A stretch of DNA of 64,000 nt from Candidatus Methylospira mobilis. Its GTDB lineage: Bacteria; Pseudomonadota; Gammaproteobacteria; Methylococcales; Methylococcaceae. The DNA lies in the NCBI RefSeq assembly GCF_009498235.1, contig NZ_CP044205.1, forward strand, positions 1,359,716 through 1,423,715, read 5' to 3'. The notes under the pieces were generated by a model. It ran no database searches. It was not told where the DNA came from and saw nothing but the letters and a program-made list of their open reading frames with translations. The translations under genes and the position numbers were made by a program. The first letter of the stretch is position 1; each line of letters opens with the position of its first letter. This document shows positions 8,727-16,133 of this stretch, piece after piece.

Positions 8727-8795
8727 ATGACACATCAATAACAGAGATAAGCTCGAAAGCTTATCACGGAAACATACGCAATGGGATTGGGGCAG
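8727..8795 (+). other. Possible broken small open frame at the IS30 insertion point
   Basis: An ATG at 8727 after AGGAG (8716-8720) gives only four codons before TAA (8739-8741). Moving one frame, the sequence continues without stops as ITEISSKAYHGNIRNGIGAG up to the IS30 border, and beyond the element for ten more codons. This could be a short gene broken by one frameshift and then by IS30, or chance. Evidence is weak. Confidence 0.25.
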
Positions 8796-9890
8796 GGCGG
8801 TTTCAAATTCCAAGTGCAACGGTTGTTGATTCGCACATAGCCTCATCCTTTTGGCAATTATGCAGGAATTCGGCATAAACTTCCAAGGGGGTTCTAAACC
8901 CGAGAATTTTTCTCGGTCTCGTGTTCAGTCTGTATGCGATTTCATCCAGTTGCTCCTGCGAGTAGGTCGACAAATCGGTTCCTTTGGGTAAATACTGGCG
9001 CAGTAGTCCATTGGTGTTCTCGTTACTTCCGCGTTGCCAAGGGCTATGAGGGTCGGCAAAGTAGATGGTGATGCCCGCTCGCTCACTGAGCGTTTTATGG
9101 CAGCTCATTTCCTTACCTTGATCATAGGTCATGGTTTTGCGCATCGGCTCATGGACACGGTTCAATGCGTTACTGAAGCCTTCCAGTGCGGCTTCAGCCG
9201 TGCCGGACGTCATAGCCGCCAGCATCACAAGGCGGCTGCTACGCTCGACCAGCGTGCCTACCGAAGAACGATTGCCTGACCCCTTGATCAGATCACCTTC
9301 CCAATGCCCTGGAACCAGCCGGTCTTCAATCTCCGGTGGACGTACATGCAAGCTGTTCATATCAGGTATCTGACCACGCCGATCGGTTCCTCTGGCGCGA
9401 GGACGTCTGCCCGTGTGAGATTGCCGCAAACAGCTCAACAGTTCGCTGCGTAATTCACCGCGTGGGAAGGCATACAGTGCGGTGTATATCGTTTCATGTG
9501 ACACCGTAAGGGCTCCCTGCTCTGCATACACGCGCTTGAGTGTGCCAGAAATCTGTTCAGGCGACCAACCTTCATGCAGAAAGTAATCGACTACGCCAAA
9601 AAGCAGGCTATCCGGTAATAATTTGCGCGGCTTTCGAGCCATATGGCGTAACTGCCTCGCTCGTATCCCCGCCGTACCTGCGCAATAGCTACCAGACTTG
9701 ACTGGATTGCGTAACAATTCGCGACTGATCGTTGACGGAGATCGCTGTAATCTCAAAGCCATCGCCCTCAGGCTATGTCCATCTGACTTCATCAACATGA
9801 TCGCGGCACGATCCTCTGCACTTAAGTGATTATATTTCTTTTCCATTGCAACACCTTATCATAGTGTTGCACTTGTATTTTGAGCCCGCC
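8796..9890 (-). mobile_element. IS30-family insertion sequence, complete
   Basis: The 1,095-base element has imperfect 25-base terminal inverted repeats: 8796-8820 (GGCGGTTTCAAATTCCAAGTGCAAC is the plus-strand left end, split here as GGCGG plus 20 bases) and 9866-9890. The shared core is CAAGTGCAAC. The flanking trinucleotide CAG occurs at 8793-8795 and 9891-9893 and is the likely target duplication. The single transposase gene is intact. Insertion separates the two small genes at 8500 and 9952. Confidence 0.88.
8803..9846 (-). CDS. IS30-family transposase
   Basis: The 347-residue protein has the IS30 layout: an N-terminal helix-turn-helix (AEDRAAIMLMKSDGHSLRAMALRLQRSPSTISREL) and a C-terminal DDE integrase core. 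Visible acidic landmarks are WEGDLIKG, the TYDQGKEM region and NENTNGLLRQYLP, where the last glutamate of the DDE triad sits. The stop codon lies within the left inverted repeat, as is common in this family. No frameshift is seen, so it should be active. Confidence 0.93.
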   Translation of the reverse strand: MEKKYNHLSAEDRAAIMLMKSDGHSLRAMALRLQRSPSTISRELLRNPVKSGSYCAGTAGIRARQLRHMARKPRKLLPDSLLFGVVDYFLHEGWSPEQISGTLKRVYAEQGALTVSHETIYTALYAFPRGELRSELLSCLRQSHTGRRPRARGTDRRGQIPDMNSLHVRPPEIEDRLVPGHWEGDLIKGSGNRSSVGTLVERSSRLVMLAAMTSGTAEAALEGFSNALNRVHEPMRKTMTYDQGKEMSCHKTLSERAGITIYFADPHSPWQRGSNENTNGLLRQYLPKGTDLSTYSQEQLDEIAYRLNTRPRKILGFRTPLEVYAEFLHNCQKDEAMCESTTVALGI

Positions 9891-9951
9891 CAGGTAATAA
9901 TGCCCGCCTTTGTCTAAGCCCATAAATCAACTTTTACCAGGAAGCACCGGT

Positions 9952-10212
9952 ATGAAACTTCAAGGCGCAGTTATTAAAGAGCAAGGCCAAACATTCGCTA
10001 TCATTATCGTAAAGTCACATGTTATTAATTCACAAACAGAATCACAGGAAGCAGCACGGGCCTTCTCTGTGTATTTTCCTGGCATGCCAGTTACGCTAAT
10101 GGCACAAGATAGTAGAGGAGTGCCGACTTATCGAGGCCGTAAAGATATTGTTAATTTCCTTGCGAATATTCACATGTCACAAATACCATGGAGGGAGTAT
10201 ACATTTTCATAA
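9952..10212 (+). CDS. Small unknown protein, partner of the 8500 gene
   Basis: This 86-residue protein begins MKLQGAVIKEQGQTFAIIIV. AGGAAG lies 7 bases before the ATG; longer frames have no site. It looks like a compact alpha/beta protein, with a hydrophobic strand (TFAIIIVKSHVI), a PGMPVTLMAQDSRG-PTY-GR segment and a C-terminal PWREYTF. No catalytic motif is recognised. Both this gene and the one at 8500 are followed or preceded by CCCATAAATCAAC (8697-8709, 9919-9931), so before IS30 inserted they formed one transcription unit with a spacer near 180 bases. IS30 may now cut it off from the WYL-controlled promoter. Confidence 0.7.
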   Translation: MKLQGAVIKEQGQTFAIIIVKSHVINSQTESQEAARAFSVYFPGMPVTLMAQDSRGVPTYRGRKDIVNFLANIHMSQIPWREYTFS

Positions 10213-10303
10213 TACATTATATGGATAGGTAGTCATCATACATAGTCTACTGTAGACTATCTGTAGAATTACTTAATTTACAACAGCCAATGTTCAATAA
10301 ATA

Positions 10304-10331
10304 TTATGAGGCTCCTTGTTGAGCCTCATAA
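10304..10331. terminator. Hairpin after the small-gene operon
   Basis: TTATGAGGCTC and GAGCCTCATAA form a perfect 11-base-pair stem with a 6-base loop. It lies about 90 bases after the stop of the small gene. No clear T-run follows on the plus strand, although the AT-rich left flank would give one on the minus strand. It is therefore plausible as a terminator in either direction. Confidence 0.6.
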
Positions 10332-10454
10332 CCAATTACTTCGCTACTGTGCCAGTAATTATTCACTAATATGGCGCGGCTTTCACTTTCTGCGACCTCC
10401 TATATGTTACCCGCTTTGTAATATGAACTGGATATTCTGTACTGCTAGTGGAAC

Positions 10455-10698
10455 TTCCCCATAACAGTTATCCGATTGTTCTGGCATAACAAATTCATTC
10501 CAGCAGGATCTGTGTCCTGAAAAATTTTTTTTCTCTGAATCTGTGATCGGATCAGTCTCGTTTCCTGAATATTCCGTGCCAATCTGGCATCAGGCTGGCG
10601 GTCACTTGAGTAACCTTACCGCATAGTCGCAACCGGAAGAGATAACCGTAGGAAATAACATTAAAATAAACACTCGTACGGGCGTTTTCTTATGACCG
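10455..10698 (+). pseudogene. Decayed duplicate of the nitH upstream region and start
   Basis: This block aligns with 11733-11976 at a constant offset of 1,278 bases through the first 200 positions, with most positions identical. It includes the palindrome ATAACAGTTAT (10461-10471), the GAATATTCCGTGCCAAT stretch and the sequence before the start codon. The position matching the nitH ATG is AGG (10650), and the following codons contain stops. It is thus a dead copy of the promoter plus the first codons of a nitH-like gene. It shows that nitH or its promoter was once duplicated, with a toxin-antitoxin pair now between the copies. Confidence 0.8.
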
Positions 10699-10870
10699 GA
10701 GTTTTACACAATACGCGGTTTGGGTTGATGTGTGCCAGCGGCATCCAAAGAAAGAACTCGCCCATCTCAAGGGCAGAAGCCAAGGTAGCAAAGGAAGTGG
10801 AACGTAAAGCCGGAATCAGGCGCGTGGGTCGATATTGCAGCTTTGGGTAGCCGCGATCGACCGATGGTCT

Positions 10871-11176
10871 TCAGTGGTAGGCGGAATCATGATCGGCGTG
10901 AAGACTGAGTATCCTTAACCATGGCCCGTCGCGGTATCCCAGCACGCGAAAAACCTTGCTCGCACGGAAGCTGTATAACCGTTGACCGTTTGGGCCTTGC
11001 CTGGAGTGGATAGCTTCCCATTTTAACCCACGGTCGGCGTAGACCTGCGGCCAGGACATGGTGCTCAAACGCTTGAGCGTGGACAGCAGCGCGGTTTGCT
11101 CGGCCTTCTCCAAAACAAACAGGTCGCGCTGAAATACCGGGCTGTTCAGGTCGAGCCGCAGCGTGTTATCGGCCAT
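10871..11176 (-). CDS. RelE/ParE-like toxin of a type II toxin-antitoxin pair
   Basis: The best start is the ATG at 11176, giving 101 residues and an 11-base overlap with the upstream antitoxin gene. The frame is open further but would run across that gene. The C-terminal half (LKWEAIHSRQGPNGQRLYSFRASKVFRVLGYRDGPWLRILSLHADHDSAYH) has the strand-rich, basic character of RelE-fold ribonucleases or gyrase poisons, ending in a conserved-looking H-D-x-A-Y-H. The size and overlapping order (antitoxin first) suit a type II pair. The exact target is unknown. Confidence 0.65.
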   Translation of the reverse strand: MADNTLRLDLNSPVFQRDLFVLEKAEQTALLSTLKRLSTMSWPQVYADRGLKWEAIHSRQGPNGQRLYSFRASKVFRVLGYRDGPWLRILSLHADHDSAYH

Positions 11177-11423
11177 GCACAGCGGCCTCAATGTCAGCCA
11201 TATTATCCGAGTAGGGCGGATGGGTTTCCGCCCAGACAATAGCCTCATCCAGTTTTGCCTTGTTTTCCGGCGTATGCAGCCATTGCTCGCTGTCAGGAAT
11301 GAACTGACCGGTTTTGACGATCCAGACGCCGGGTTCGATCTCATCGACCAGCACAGTCTGCCCGGAATACTCTTTGCCCAAGGTGATTTGTCCGCTCGCT
11401 CCGATGGTCTTGATCATGCTCAT
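11166..11423 (-). CDS. Antitoxin with AbrB-like N-terminus
   Basis: The start at 11423 (MSMIKTIGASGQITLGKEYSGQTVLVDEIEPG) has a GGAG 8 bases upstream. It gives 85 residues. The N-terminal 45 resemble the swapped-hairpin AbrB/SpoVT DNA-binding fold (a short strand, G-Q-I-T-L-G, then V-x-V-D-E-I-E-P-G-V-W). The acidic C-terminal part (SEQWLHTPENKAKLDEAIVWAE) would wrap the toxin. It overlaps the toxin gene by 11 bases, so both would be made from one mRNA. Confidence 0.68.
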   Translation of the reverse strand: MSMIKTIGASGQITLGKEYSGQTVLVDEIEPGVWIVKTGQFIPDSEQWLHTPENKAKLDEAIVWAETHPPYSDNMADIEAAVHGR

Positions 11424-11500
11424 GCCGACATCTCCGTTAAATATTATTGCATGGCTGCATGATCGCATGATTTATCGGGTTGCGATAGCGCGTCGCAAGG

Positions 11501-11712
11501 ATATTTGTAACTATTCAGCCTACCCGCTGGAGAGGAAGTGAGGTGAGTCAGGCGAGACCTTTTGCGCCCATGGATGGGCGCAGAGAGCTTCCATGGACGG
11601 ACTTGCAGCGTGGTTGATTGACCGACACGCTTCCGCGTGTCTCGACTGGCTTGCCTCACTTCCGACCGCTTCGGTCATGAAGCTAAAGCGCTCTCTGAAT
11701 AGTTACGGATAT
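11501..11712. repeat. MITE-like element with 18-base inverted ends
   Basis: The ends ATATTTGTAACTATTCAG (11501-11518) and the inverse of ATATCCGTAACTATTCAG (11695-11712) match at 16 of 18 positions. Inside are three further hairpins: GCGCCCATGGATGGGCGC, GACACG-CGTGTC and GACCG-CGGTC. The ends match those of the element at 5973-6135. It sits just upstream of the nitH control region and downstream (in the opposite direction) of the antitoxin start. Confidence 0.75.
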
Positions 11713-11736
11713 TTCACCCCGACCGCGGCTACGTTC

Positions 11737-11755
11737 CCATAACAGTTATCCGGTT
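11737..11755 (+). promoter_or_regulatory. Palindromic upstream activator-like site of nitH
   Basis: CCATAACAGTTATCCGGTT is identical over 19 bases to the site before nitB and faces its gene in the same direction. The palindrome centre is at 11744, 184 bases before the nitH ATG. The likeness continues downstream with substitutions (ATCTGT, CTGAATCTGT), so the two control regions are probably related by descent. Confidence 0.65.
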
Positions 11756-11873
11756 GTTCGGGCATCACAGATTCGCTTCAGCGGGATCTGTATCCAGAAA
11801 ATTTTCTCTGCTCTGAATCTGTGACCGGATCGGTCTCGCTTCCAGAATATTCCGTGCCAATCCGGCATCCGGC

Positions 11874-11889
11874 TGACGGTCACTTTGTC
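11874..11889 (+). promoter_or_regulatory. Weak sigma-54-like element before nitH
   Basis: TGACGGTCACTTTGTC lies at the same 130-base distance from the palindrome as the nitB promoter. It keeps TG-C and TTTG but lacks one G of GG and the C of GC. The dead copy at 10596 reads TGGC at the matching place. Support comes mainly from position. Confidence 0.3.
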
Positions 11890-11927
11890 AGTCTTACCGC
11901 ATCGCCACAACCAGAAGAGAGAACCGT

Positions 11928-13205
11928 ATGAAACAACATCAAAACGCCACACCCAGTGTTCATTATGACGTCATCATTGTCGGCGGCGGTCAGGCCGGAT
12001 TATCGGTGAGTTACCACCTGCAAAAACTAGGCGTCAACCACATTGTTTTCGAAAAAAACCGCGTCGCTCATTCCTGGCGCGCCGACCGTTGGGACACTTT
12101 CTGTCTGGTGACGCCGAACTGGCAATGCCGGTTGCCGGATTTTCCGTATCAGGGCAACGATCCGCAGGGCTTCATGCTCAAGGACGAAATCGTCGAATAT
12201 GTGGAAGCCTTTGCGCAAAAGGTCAATGCGCCGCTACGGGAAGGCGTGGCGGTCACGCGCGTTTGCCGAAGCAAATCCGGGAAGTTGGAGGTGACGACGA
12301 GTGAAGGACAATTCAGCGCCGATCATCTGGTGGTGGCGACCGGCGGTTACGATATTCCGATAGTGCCGGATTACGCCCACAGCCTGCCGAAACACATCAC
12401 GCAAGTGCATTCCATGCACTACCGCAATCCTGAGCAATTGCCGCCCGGCGAGGTGCTGGTGGTGGGTTCCGGGCAAAGCGGCGTGCAGATCGTGGAAGAT
12501 CTGCATCTGGCGGGCCGCAAGGTGCATCTGGCCGTCGGCACCGCGCCGCGCTCGCCGCGCCTGTATCGCGGGCGCGAGGCGACCGAATGGCTGTACGACC
12601 TGGGGTTTTACGATCTGACCGTTGATCGACATCCGTTAGGCGACGCAGTACGCCACAAAACCAACCACTACATGACCGGGCGCGACGGCGGTCACGAAAT
12701 CGACCTGCGCAAGTTTGCGCTGGAAGGCGTGCGTTTATACGGCAGCATGGTGAATATTCGCGGCGCGCGCCTGGAATTCAAACCGGATCTGACCAAAAAC
12801 CTTGATGATGCCGACAAGATTTACGTCAATATCCGTAACGACATCGACCGCTACATCGCTGAAAACGACATTGATGCGCCGGTGGAGCCGCCGTTCCGGA
12901 AACTCTGGGAACCGGATTTCGATCCGATCAGTGTGGATGCCAACGAAGCAGGCATTACCTCTATCGTATGGGCGATCGGTTTCCGTCCGGATTACAGTTG
13001 GATCGAACTGCCCGCTTTCGACGATCGCGGACATCCCCGTTTCCGGCGCGGCGTCACCGATGTGGCGGGGCTGTATTTTATTGGCTTACCCTGGCTCAAC
13101 ACCTGGGGATCGGGGCGCTTCCTCGGCATTGCCGAAGATGCCGAGTATCTGGCCGTTGAGATAGCCGAACGCCTGTCGAACAGCCGAGTCGGTCGCTTGG
13201 GCTAG
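11928..13205 (+). CDS. nitH: NitH, MSMEG_0569-family FAD-dependent oxidoreductase
   Basis: This 425-residue flavoprotein has an N-terminal FAD-binding Rossmann motif (DVIIVGGGQAGLSVSYHL, about residues 14-31) and a second dinucleotide site (VLVVGSGQSGVQIVEDL, about 174-190) for NAD(P)H. The overall plan is that of flavin monooxygenases and thioredoxin-reductase-like enzymes. In Nit1C clusters it is the conserved oxidoreductase. Here it is detached from the rest, on the opposite strand and about 5 kb away, but shares the upstream control region of nitB. Substrate unknown. Confidence 0.9.
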   Translation: MKQHQNATPSVHYDVIIVGGGQAGLSVSYHLQKLGVNHIVFEKNRVAHSWRADRWDTFCLVTPNWQCRLPDFPYQGNDPQGFMLKDEIVEYVEAFAQKVNAPLREGVAVTRVCRSKSGKLEVTTSEGQFSADHLVVATGGYDIPIVPDYAHSLPKHITQVHSMHYRNPEQLPPGEVLVVGSGQSGVQIVEDLHLAGRKVHLAVGTAPRSPRLYRGREATEWLYDLGFYDLTVDRHPLGDAVRHKTNHYMTGRDGGHEIDLRKFALEGVRLYGSMVNIRGARLEFKPDLTKNLDDADKIYVNIRNDIDRYIAENDIDAPVEPPFRKLWEPDFDPISVDANEAGITSIVWAIGFRPDYSWIELPAFDDRGHPRFRRGVTDVAGLYFIGLPWLNTWGSGRFLGIAEDAEYLAVEIAERLSNSRVGRLG

Positions 13206-13322
13206 TTGGCGGATGCGATGCCGCTTATCCGCTCTGCGGCAGTCAGTGCTGGTCGGGTAAAGTGGGGGTAAGCGTAGCGCCCCACCAGGACGCGGGATAA
13301 GATCGGGAAGTTATTTCCAGCC

Positions 13323-14762
13323 CTATCCCTGGCCTGTTTTTGTCATTAACTCACGAGTCAAGTCGCCCAGTTTTTTGATCGCGCGTTCGATGCGATCCGA
13401 CCAGGGGGCGCCGCAACTGATGCGGATGAAGTTGCCGTACTTCTTTTGCGTCGCAGAGAACAGCGGGCCGGGGGCGATGATGATGTTTTCCAGACCGGCG
13501 CGGCGATGCAATTCCATCGCATCGGCTCCGGCGGGCATTTCCACCCACAGCGCAAAGCCGCCTTCCGGTTGGGTGACCTTGGTGCCTTCCGGAAACGCCA
13601 GACTCACTGCCTGCACCGTGCGAGCGATGTTGCGGGCGTATTCCTGTCTGATTTGGCGCAGATAACGGTCGTACCCGCCCTGTTCCAGCACATGGGCGAC
13701 AACGAGCTGATTCAGTGTTGGTACGGCCTGATGCTGCATGTATTTCAGGTTTTCGACTTTTTCCCGGTGGCGGCGTCCCGGCACCAGCCAACCGACGCGT
13801 AGCCCCGGCGAAAGCGTTTTTGCAAAGGATGAGCAGTACAACGCATCTGCTTCCTTGTTGTGCGACATCAGTATGGATGGACGCAGCTGACCGAAGGCCA
13901 GGTCGCCGTAAACATCGTCTTCGATCAACGGAATGCCGTGCTGGTCCAGCAGCGTTATCAGCGATCGTTTCCTGTCGTCGGGCATGCACGAGCCCAACGG
14001 GTTGTTGAAGTTGGCGACGAGCAGACATGCCTTGATCGGCCACTGATCAATGGCCAACTGCAGTGCATCAAGCGAAATGCCATCGCGCGGATGCGTGGGG
14101 ATCTCCAGCGCCTGCATGCCGCAGGATTCGATGACCTGAAGCAGGCCATAAAACGTCGGGGATTCGATGGCGATGACATCGCCCGGCTGGCAAACTGTCC
14201 GCAACGCCAGCCGCACGGCGTCCCTCGCGCCGAAAGTGATGACAATATCGTCGGCGGCGAAGCTGTAATTGAGCGCCGCCATGCGCTTGGCGATTTGGCG
14301 TCTCAGATCCTGGTTGCCAAGCAACTCTTCCGCATCGAAACAGCGTTTACCGTAGGTGCGCGCCACTTTTGCGGTTGCCTGTTGCAAGGTATGCGTCGGC
14401 AGCAGGTCGGGGTGGGGGACGGATGAGCCCAGATTGATCAGATGCGGCTCTTTGGCGGCGCGCAGAATCTGGCGCGTCAGCGACTGTCCTGTGACGCGCG
14501 ATGGGGTGGACGGCGGATCGGAAATGGCGGGTTCGATGATGTTTGGGCGGTGAATGTTGCTGACATAGTAACCCGAACGCGTCCGAGCCTGAATTTTGCC
14601 TTGATCTTCCAGCAGCCGGTAGGCTTCCAGCGCCGTCGATATGCTCACATTCAGTTGCTGACTCAAGCCGCGCACGCCGGGCAGTCGTTCCCCCTGGCGA
14701 TAAACGCCTTGCTCGATACGGGCCGCGATATCTTCGGCTACGGTTTCGTAAAGATGTTTCAT
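13323..14762 (-). CDS. MocR-family regulator (GntR HTH fused to aminotransferase-like domain)
   Basis: Residues 1-70 form a GntR winged helix (DIAARIEQGVYRQGERLPGVRGLSQQLNVSISTALEAYRLLEDQG). Residues from about 100 to 479 resemble fold-type I aminotransferases, including the NFNNPLGSCMPDDRK segment, IPLIEDDVYGDL and the pyridoxal-phosphate lysine region CSSFAKTLSPGLRVGW. MocR proteins use pyridoxal phosphate or an amine to regulate neighbouring genes. It is convergent with nitH. A role in nitrogen or amine metabolism would fit but is not shown. Confidence 0.9.
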   Translation of the reverse strand: MKHLYETVAEDIAARIEQGVYRQGERLPGVRGLSQQLNVSISTALEAYRLLEDQGKIQARTRSGYYVSNIHRPNIIEPAISDPPSTPSRVTGQSLTRQILRAAKEPHLINLGSSVPHPDLLPTHTLQQATAKVARTYGKRCFDAEELLGNQDLRRQIAKRMAALNYSFAADDIVITFGARDAVRLALRTVCQPGDVIAIESPTFYGLLQVIESCGMQALEIPTHPRDGISLDALQLAIDQWPIKACLLVANFNNPLGSCMPDDRKRSLITLLDQHGIPLIEDDVYGDLAFGQLRPSILMSHNKEADALYCSSFAKTLSPGLRVGWLVPGRRHREKVENLKYMQHQAVPTLNQLVVAHVLEQGGYDRYLRQIRQEYARNIARTVQAVSLAFPEGTKVTQPEGGFALWVEMPAGADAMELHRRAGLENIIIAPGPLFSATQKKYGNFIRISCGAPWSDRIERAIKKLGDLTRELMTKTGQG

Positions 14763-14825
14763 TCGGTGTTGTGCGGTAAATATCGGAGTACGAAGCGCAT
14801 TTGTACCGCCTCTCAGGAATGGGAT

Positions 14826-14936
14826 AAGTGTGTCTGTCTAACCATCGTGGAAATATGCGCTTGTGTCGCCAGCAACACGCTTTGGGGCTGGAAAACGAGC
14901 CAAAGTGTCTTCCACGTCAGTTAGTCTTGAACACTT
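14826..14936. repeat. MITE-like repeat, copy 2
   Basis: The 111-base element starts AAGTGTGTCTGTCTAACC and ends GTTAGTCTTGAACACTT, with inner CGTGGAA and TTCCACG arms, mirroring copy 1 at 7136-7247. The inner sequences differ while the ends are conserved, as expected for an element recognised by its termini. It lies upstream of the MocR gene. Confidence 0.72.
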
Positions 14937-15190
14937 AAGGCGCTGTCGGTTACTGTAGCGTCCAGAGACATAACTTCGTCAGGCACGCTTGCCCAGTTGA
15001 CATTTTTTATCTGTGGGGCAAAACGAAAATGGCGTGTCGTGTTTGACGAGATCGTCGTAAATTCTGCAGCAGCGGTAAGGTTTGCACACGAAATAGTCCT
15101 TATCGTCGCCTGCAGCAAGTGTCGTTTTGATGGAAATACATCAGCTGGAGCGGAGCTCCGCTGCATAGCAGGCAGGGATAATTGCTCCGC
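14937..15190. other. Intergenic region downstream of the Fic gene
   Basis: About 250 bases without a credible gene. The only notable item is a perfect 14-base palindrome AGCGGAGCTCCGCT at 15149-15162, about 30 bases past the Fic stop on its strand. It could help end that transcript, but no T-run follows. Confidence 0.5.
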
Positions 15191-15853
15191 TCACTTCGAT
15201 TTTGACTGTGCTGCTTTTCTGGGCTTTTTGGGCGCGGTGTTGCTCGGCTGAGCAACTGTTACGCGCGGGTAAAGGTTGTCGCGGATGAAACCGGCAAACC
15301 ATGTCGTGTCTCCGCTATGGAGCGACTCGGTGGAAGCCTCGGCCATCTCTTCCTGCGAGGTGTTGTTCCAGGCGATGGACAGCCCGTTGTTATAGGCAAG
15401 GTGATTGATGAATTCGCGTTGCGCGCGGCCGTTTCCGCTGCGGAAAGGATGCAGTGCGTTGATTTCACCCAGATAGCAAGCCGCCCGGTCTGCGAAAGCC
15501 GATGTAGTCAGTCCGGCCAGTGCATTTTCCTTTGCCAGTTTCTCAAAAATCGATCGTGCGGCGCTGACTATGTGGGTATGGTTTGCAAAGTAATTGTCTC
15601 CTTTTGCCAGGTCAATATCGCGAAGCTCGCCCGCCCAGTCGTAAACGTCCCCAAATAGGTGCTTATGAACGGATTTCAGGTGGGCTAAGTCAAACTGTCC
15701 ATGGAGAGGGGTTTGAGCCAGTTCATAGGCGCGCGCCGCAGCATAATCGGCTTCGAGTTCTTGAAGAATAGTCTGGTTTTTGATTCCCAGCTTATTTTTT
15801 AGAACACCGGTTTCCATATCAAGGTAATGATCATTGCCCGTGGGTTTCTGCAT
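15191..15853 (-). CDS. Fic-domain AMP-transferase toxin
   Basis: The 220-residue protein contains the Fic active-site motif HPFRSGNGR with the catalytic His at residue 135, and the flap region KGDNYFANHTHI near 84-95. Fic enzymes transfer AMP or related groups to target proteins. Class I members act as toxins held by a separate small antitoxin, here encoded just upstream with a 23-base overlap. The C-terminus ends in a lysine-rich tail. Cellular target unknown; topoisomerases are known targets of related FicT proteins. Confidence 0.92.
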   Translation of the reverse strand: MQKPTGNDHYLDMETGVLKNKLGIKNQTILQELEADYAAARAYELAQTPLHGQFDLAHLKSVHKHLFGDVYDWAGELRDIDLAKGDNYFANHTHIVSAARSIFEKLAKENALAGLTTSAFADRAACYLGEINALHPFRSGNGRAQREFINHLAYNNGLSIAWNNTSQEEMAEASTESLHSGDTTWFAGFIRDNLYPRVTVAQPSNTAPKKPRKAAQSKSK

Positions 15854-16028
15854 CCCTGTGCCTCTTGCCTATGTTGGAGATGACCTCGCGCACGCTGATT
15901 TCACCCTGTGCGGCACGTTCCAGATCGCTTACCAGTTCAGCGGAAGGCGTAAGCCCTTCCAGTCGCTGCTGGGCAATTGCGTTTTTAATGTCGAACAGGT
16001 TTTGTTTGATGTTGTCGTCGTTTGGCAT
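15831..16028 (-). CDS. VbhA-type Fic antitoxin
   Basis: This 65-residue protein precedes and overlaps the Fic gene. It carries the VbhA family block NAIAQQRLEGLTPSAELVSDLERAAQGEIS. The inhibitory helix is normally S/T-x3-E-G/N. Here Glu and Gly are kept (QQRLEG), but the Ser/Thr position reads Gln. The glutamate blocks ATP binding in the Fic pocket. The substitution may alter inhibition strength. Gene order antitoxin-toxin is normal for this class. Confidence 0.82.
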   Translation of the reverse strand: MPNDDNIKQNLFDIKNAIAQQRLEGLTPSAELVSDLERAAQGEISVREVISNIGKRHRDAETHGQ

Positions 16029-16133
16029 GGCCAGCCCCTTGGGATATTGGATGGCGCGTGCTGCGCTTTATGTTTTCAATGATGGAACAGCGAGAAACGG
16101 GAGTCAATCGTTTTATCCTTCGTCCGGGTGTTT

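Noticed and set aside
11444-11659. Open frame of 71 codons upstream of the antitoxin
   Set aside because: It lies mostly inside the hairpin-rich element at 11501-11712 and its codon use is that of palindromic arms.
11851-11866. TTGGCACGGAATATTC on the minus strand as a sigma-54 promoter upstream of nitH
   Set aside because: It points away from nitH and lacks the GC of the -12 box at correct spacing.
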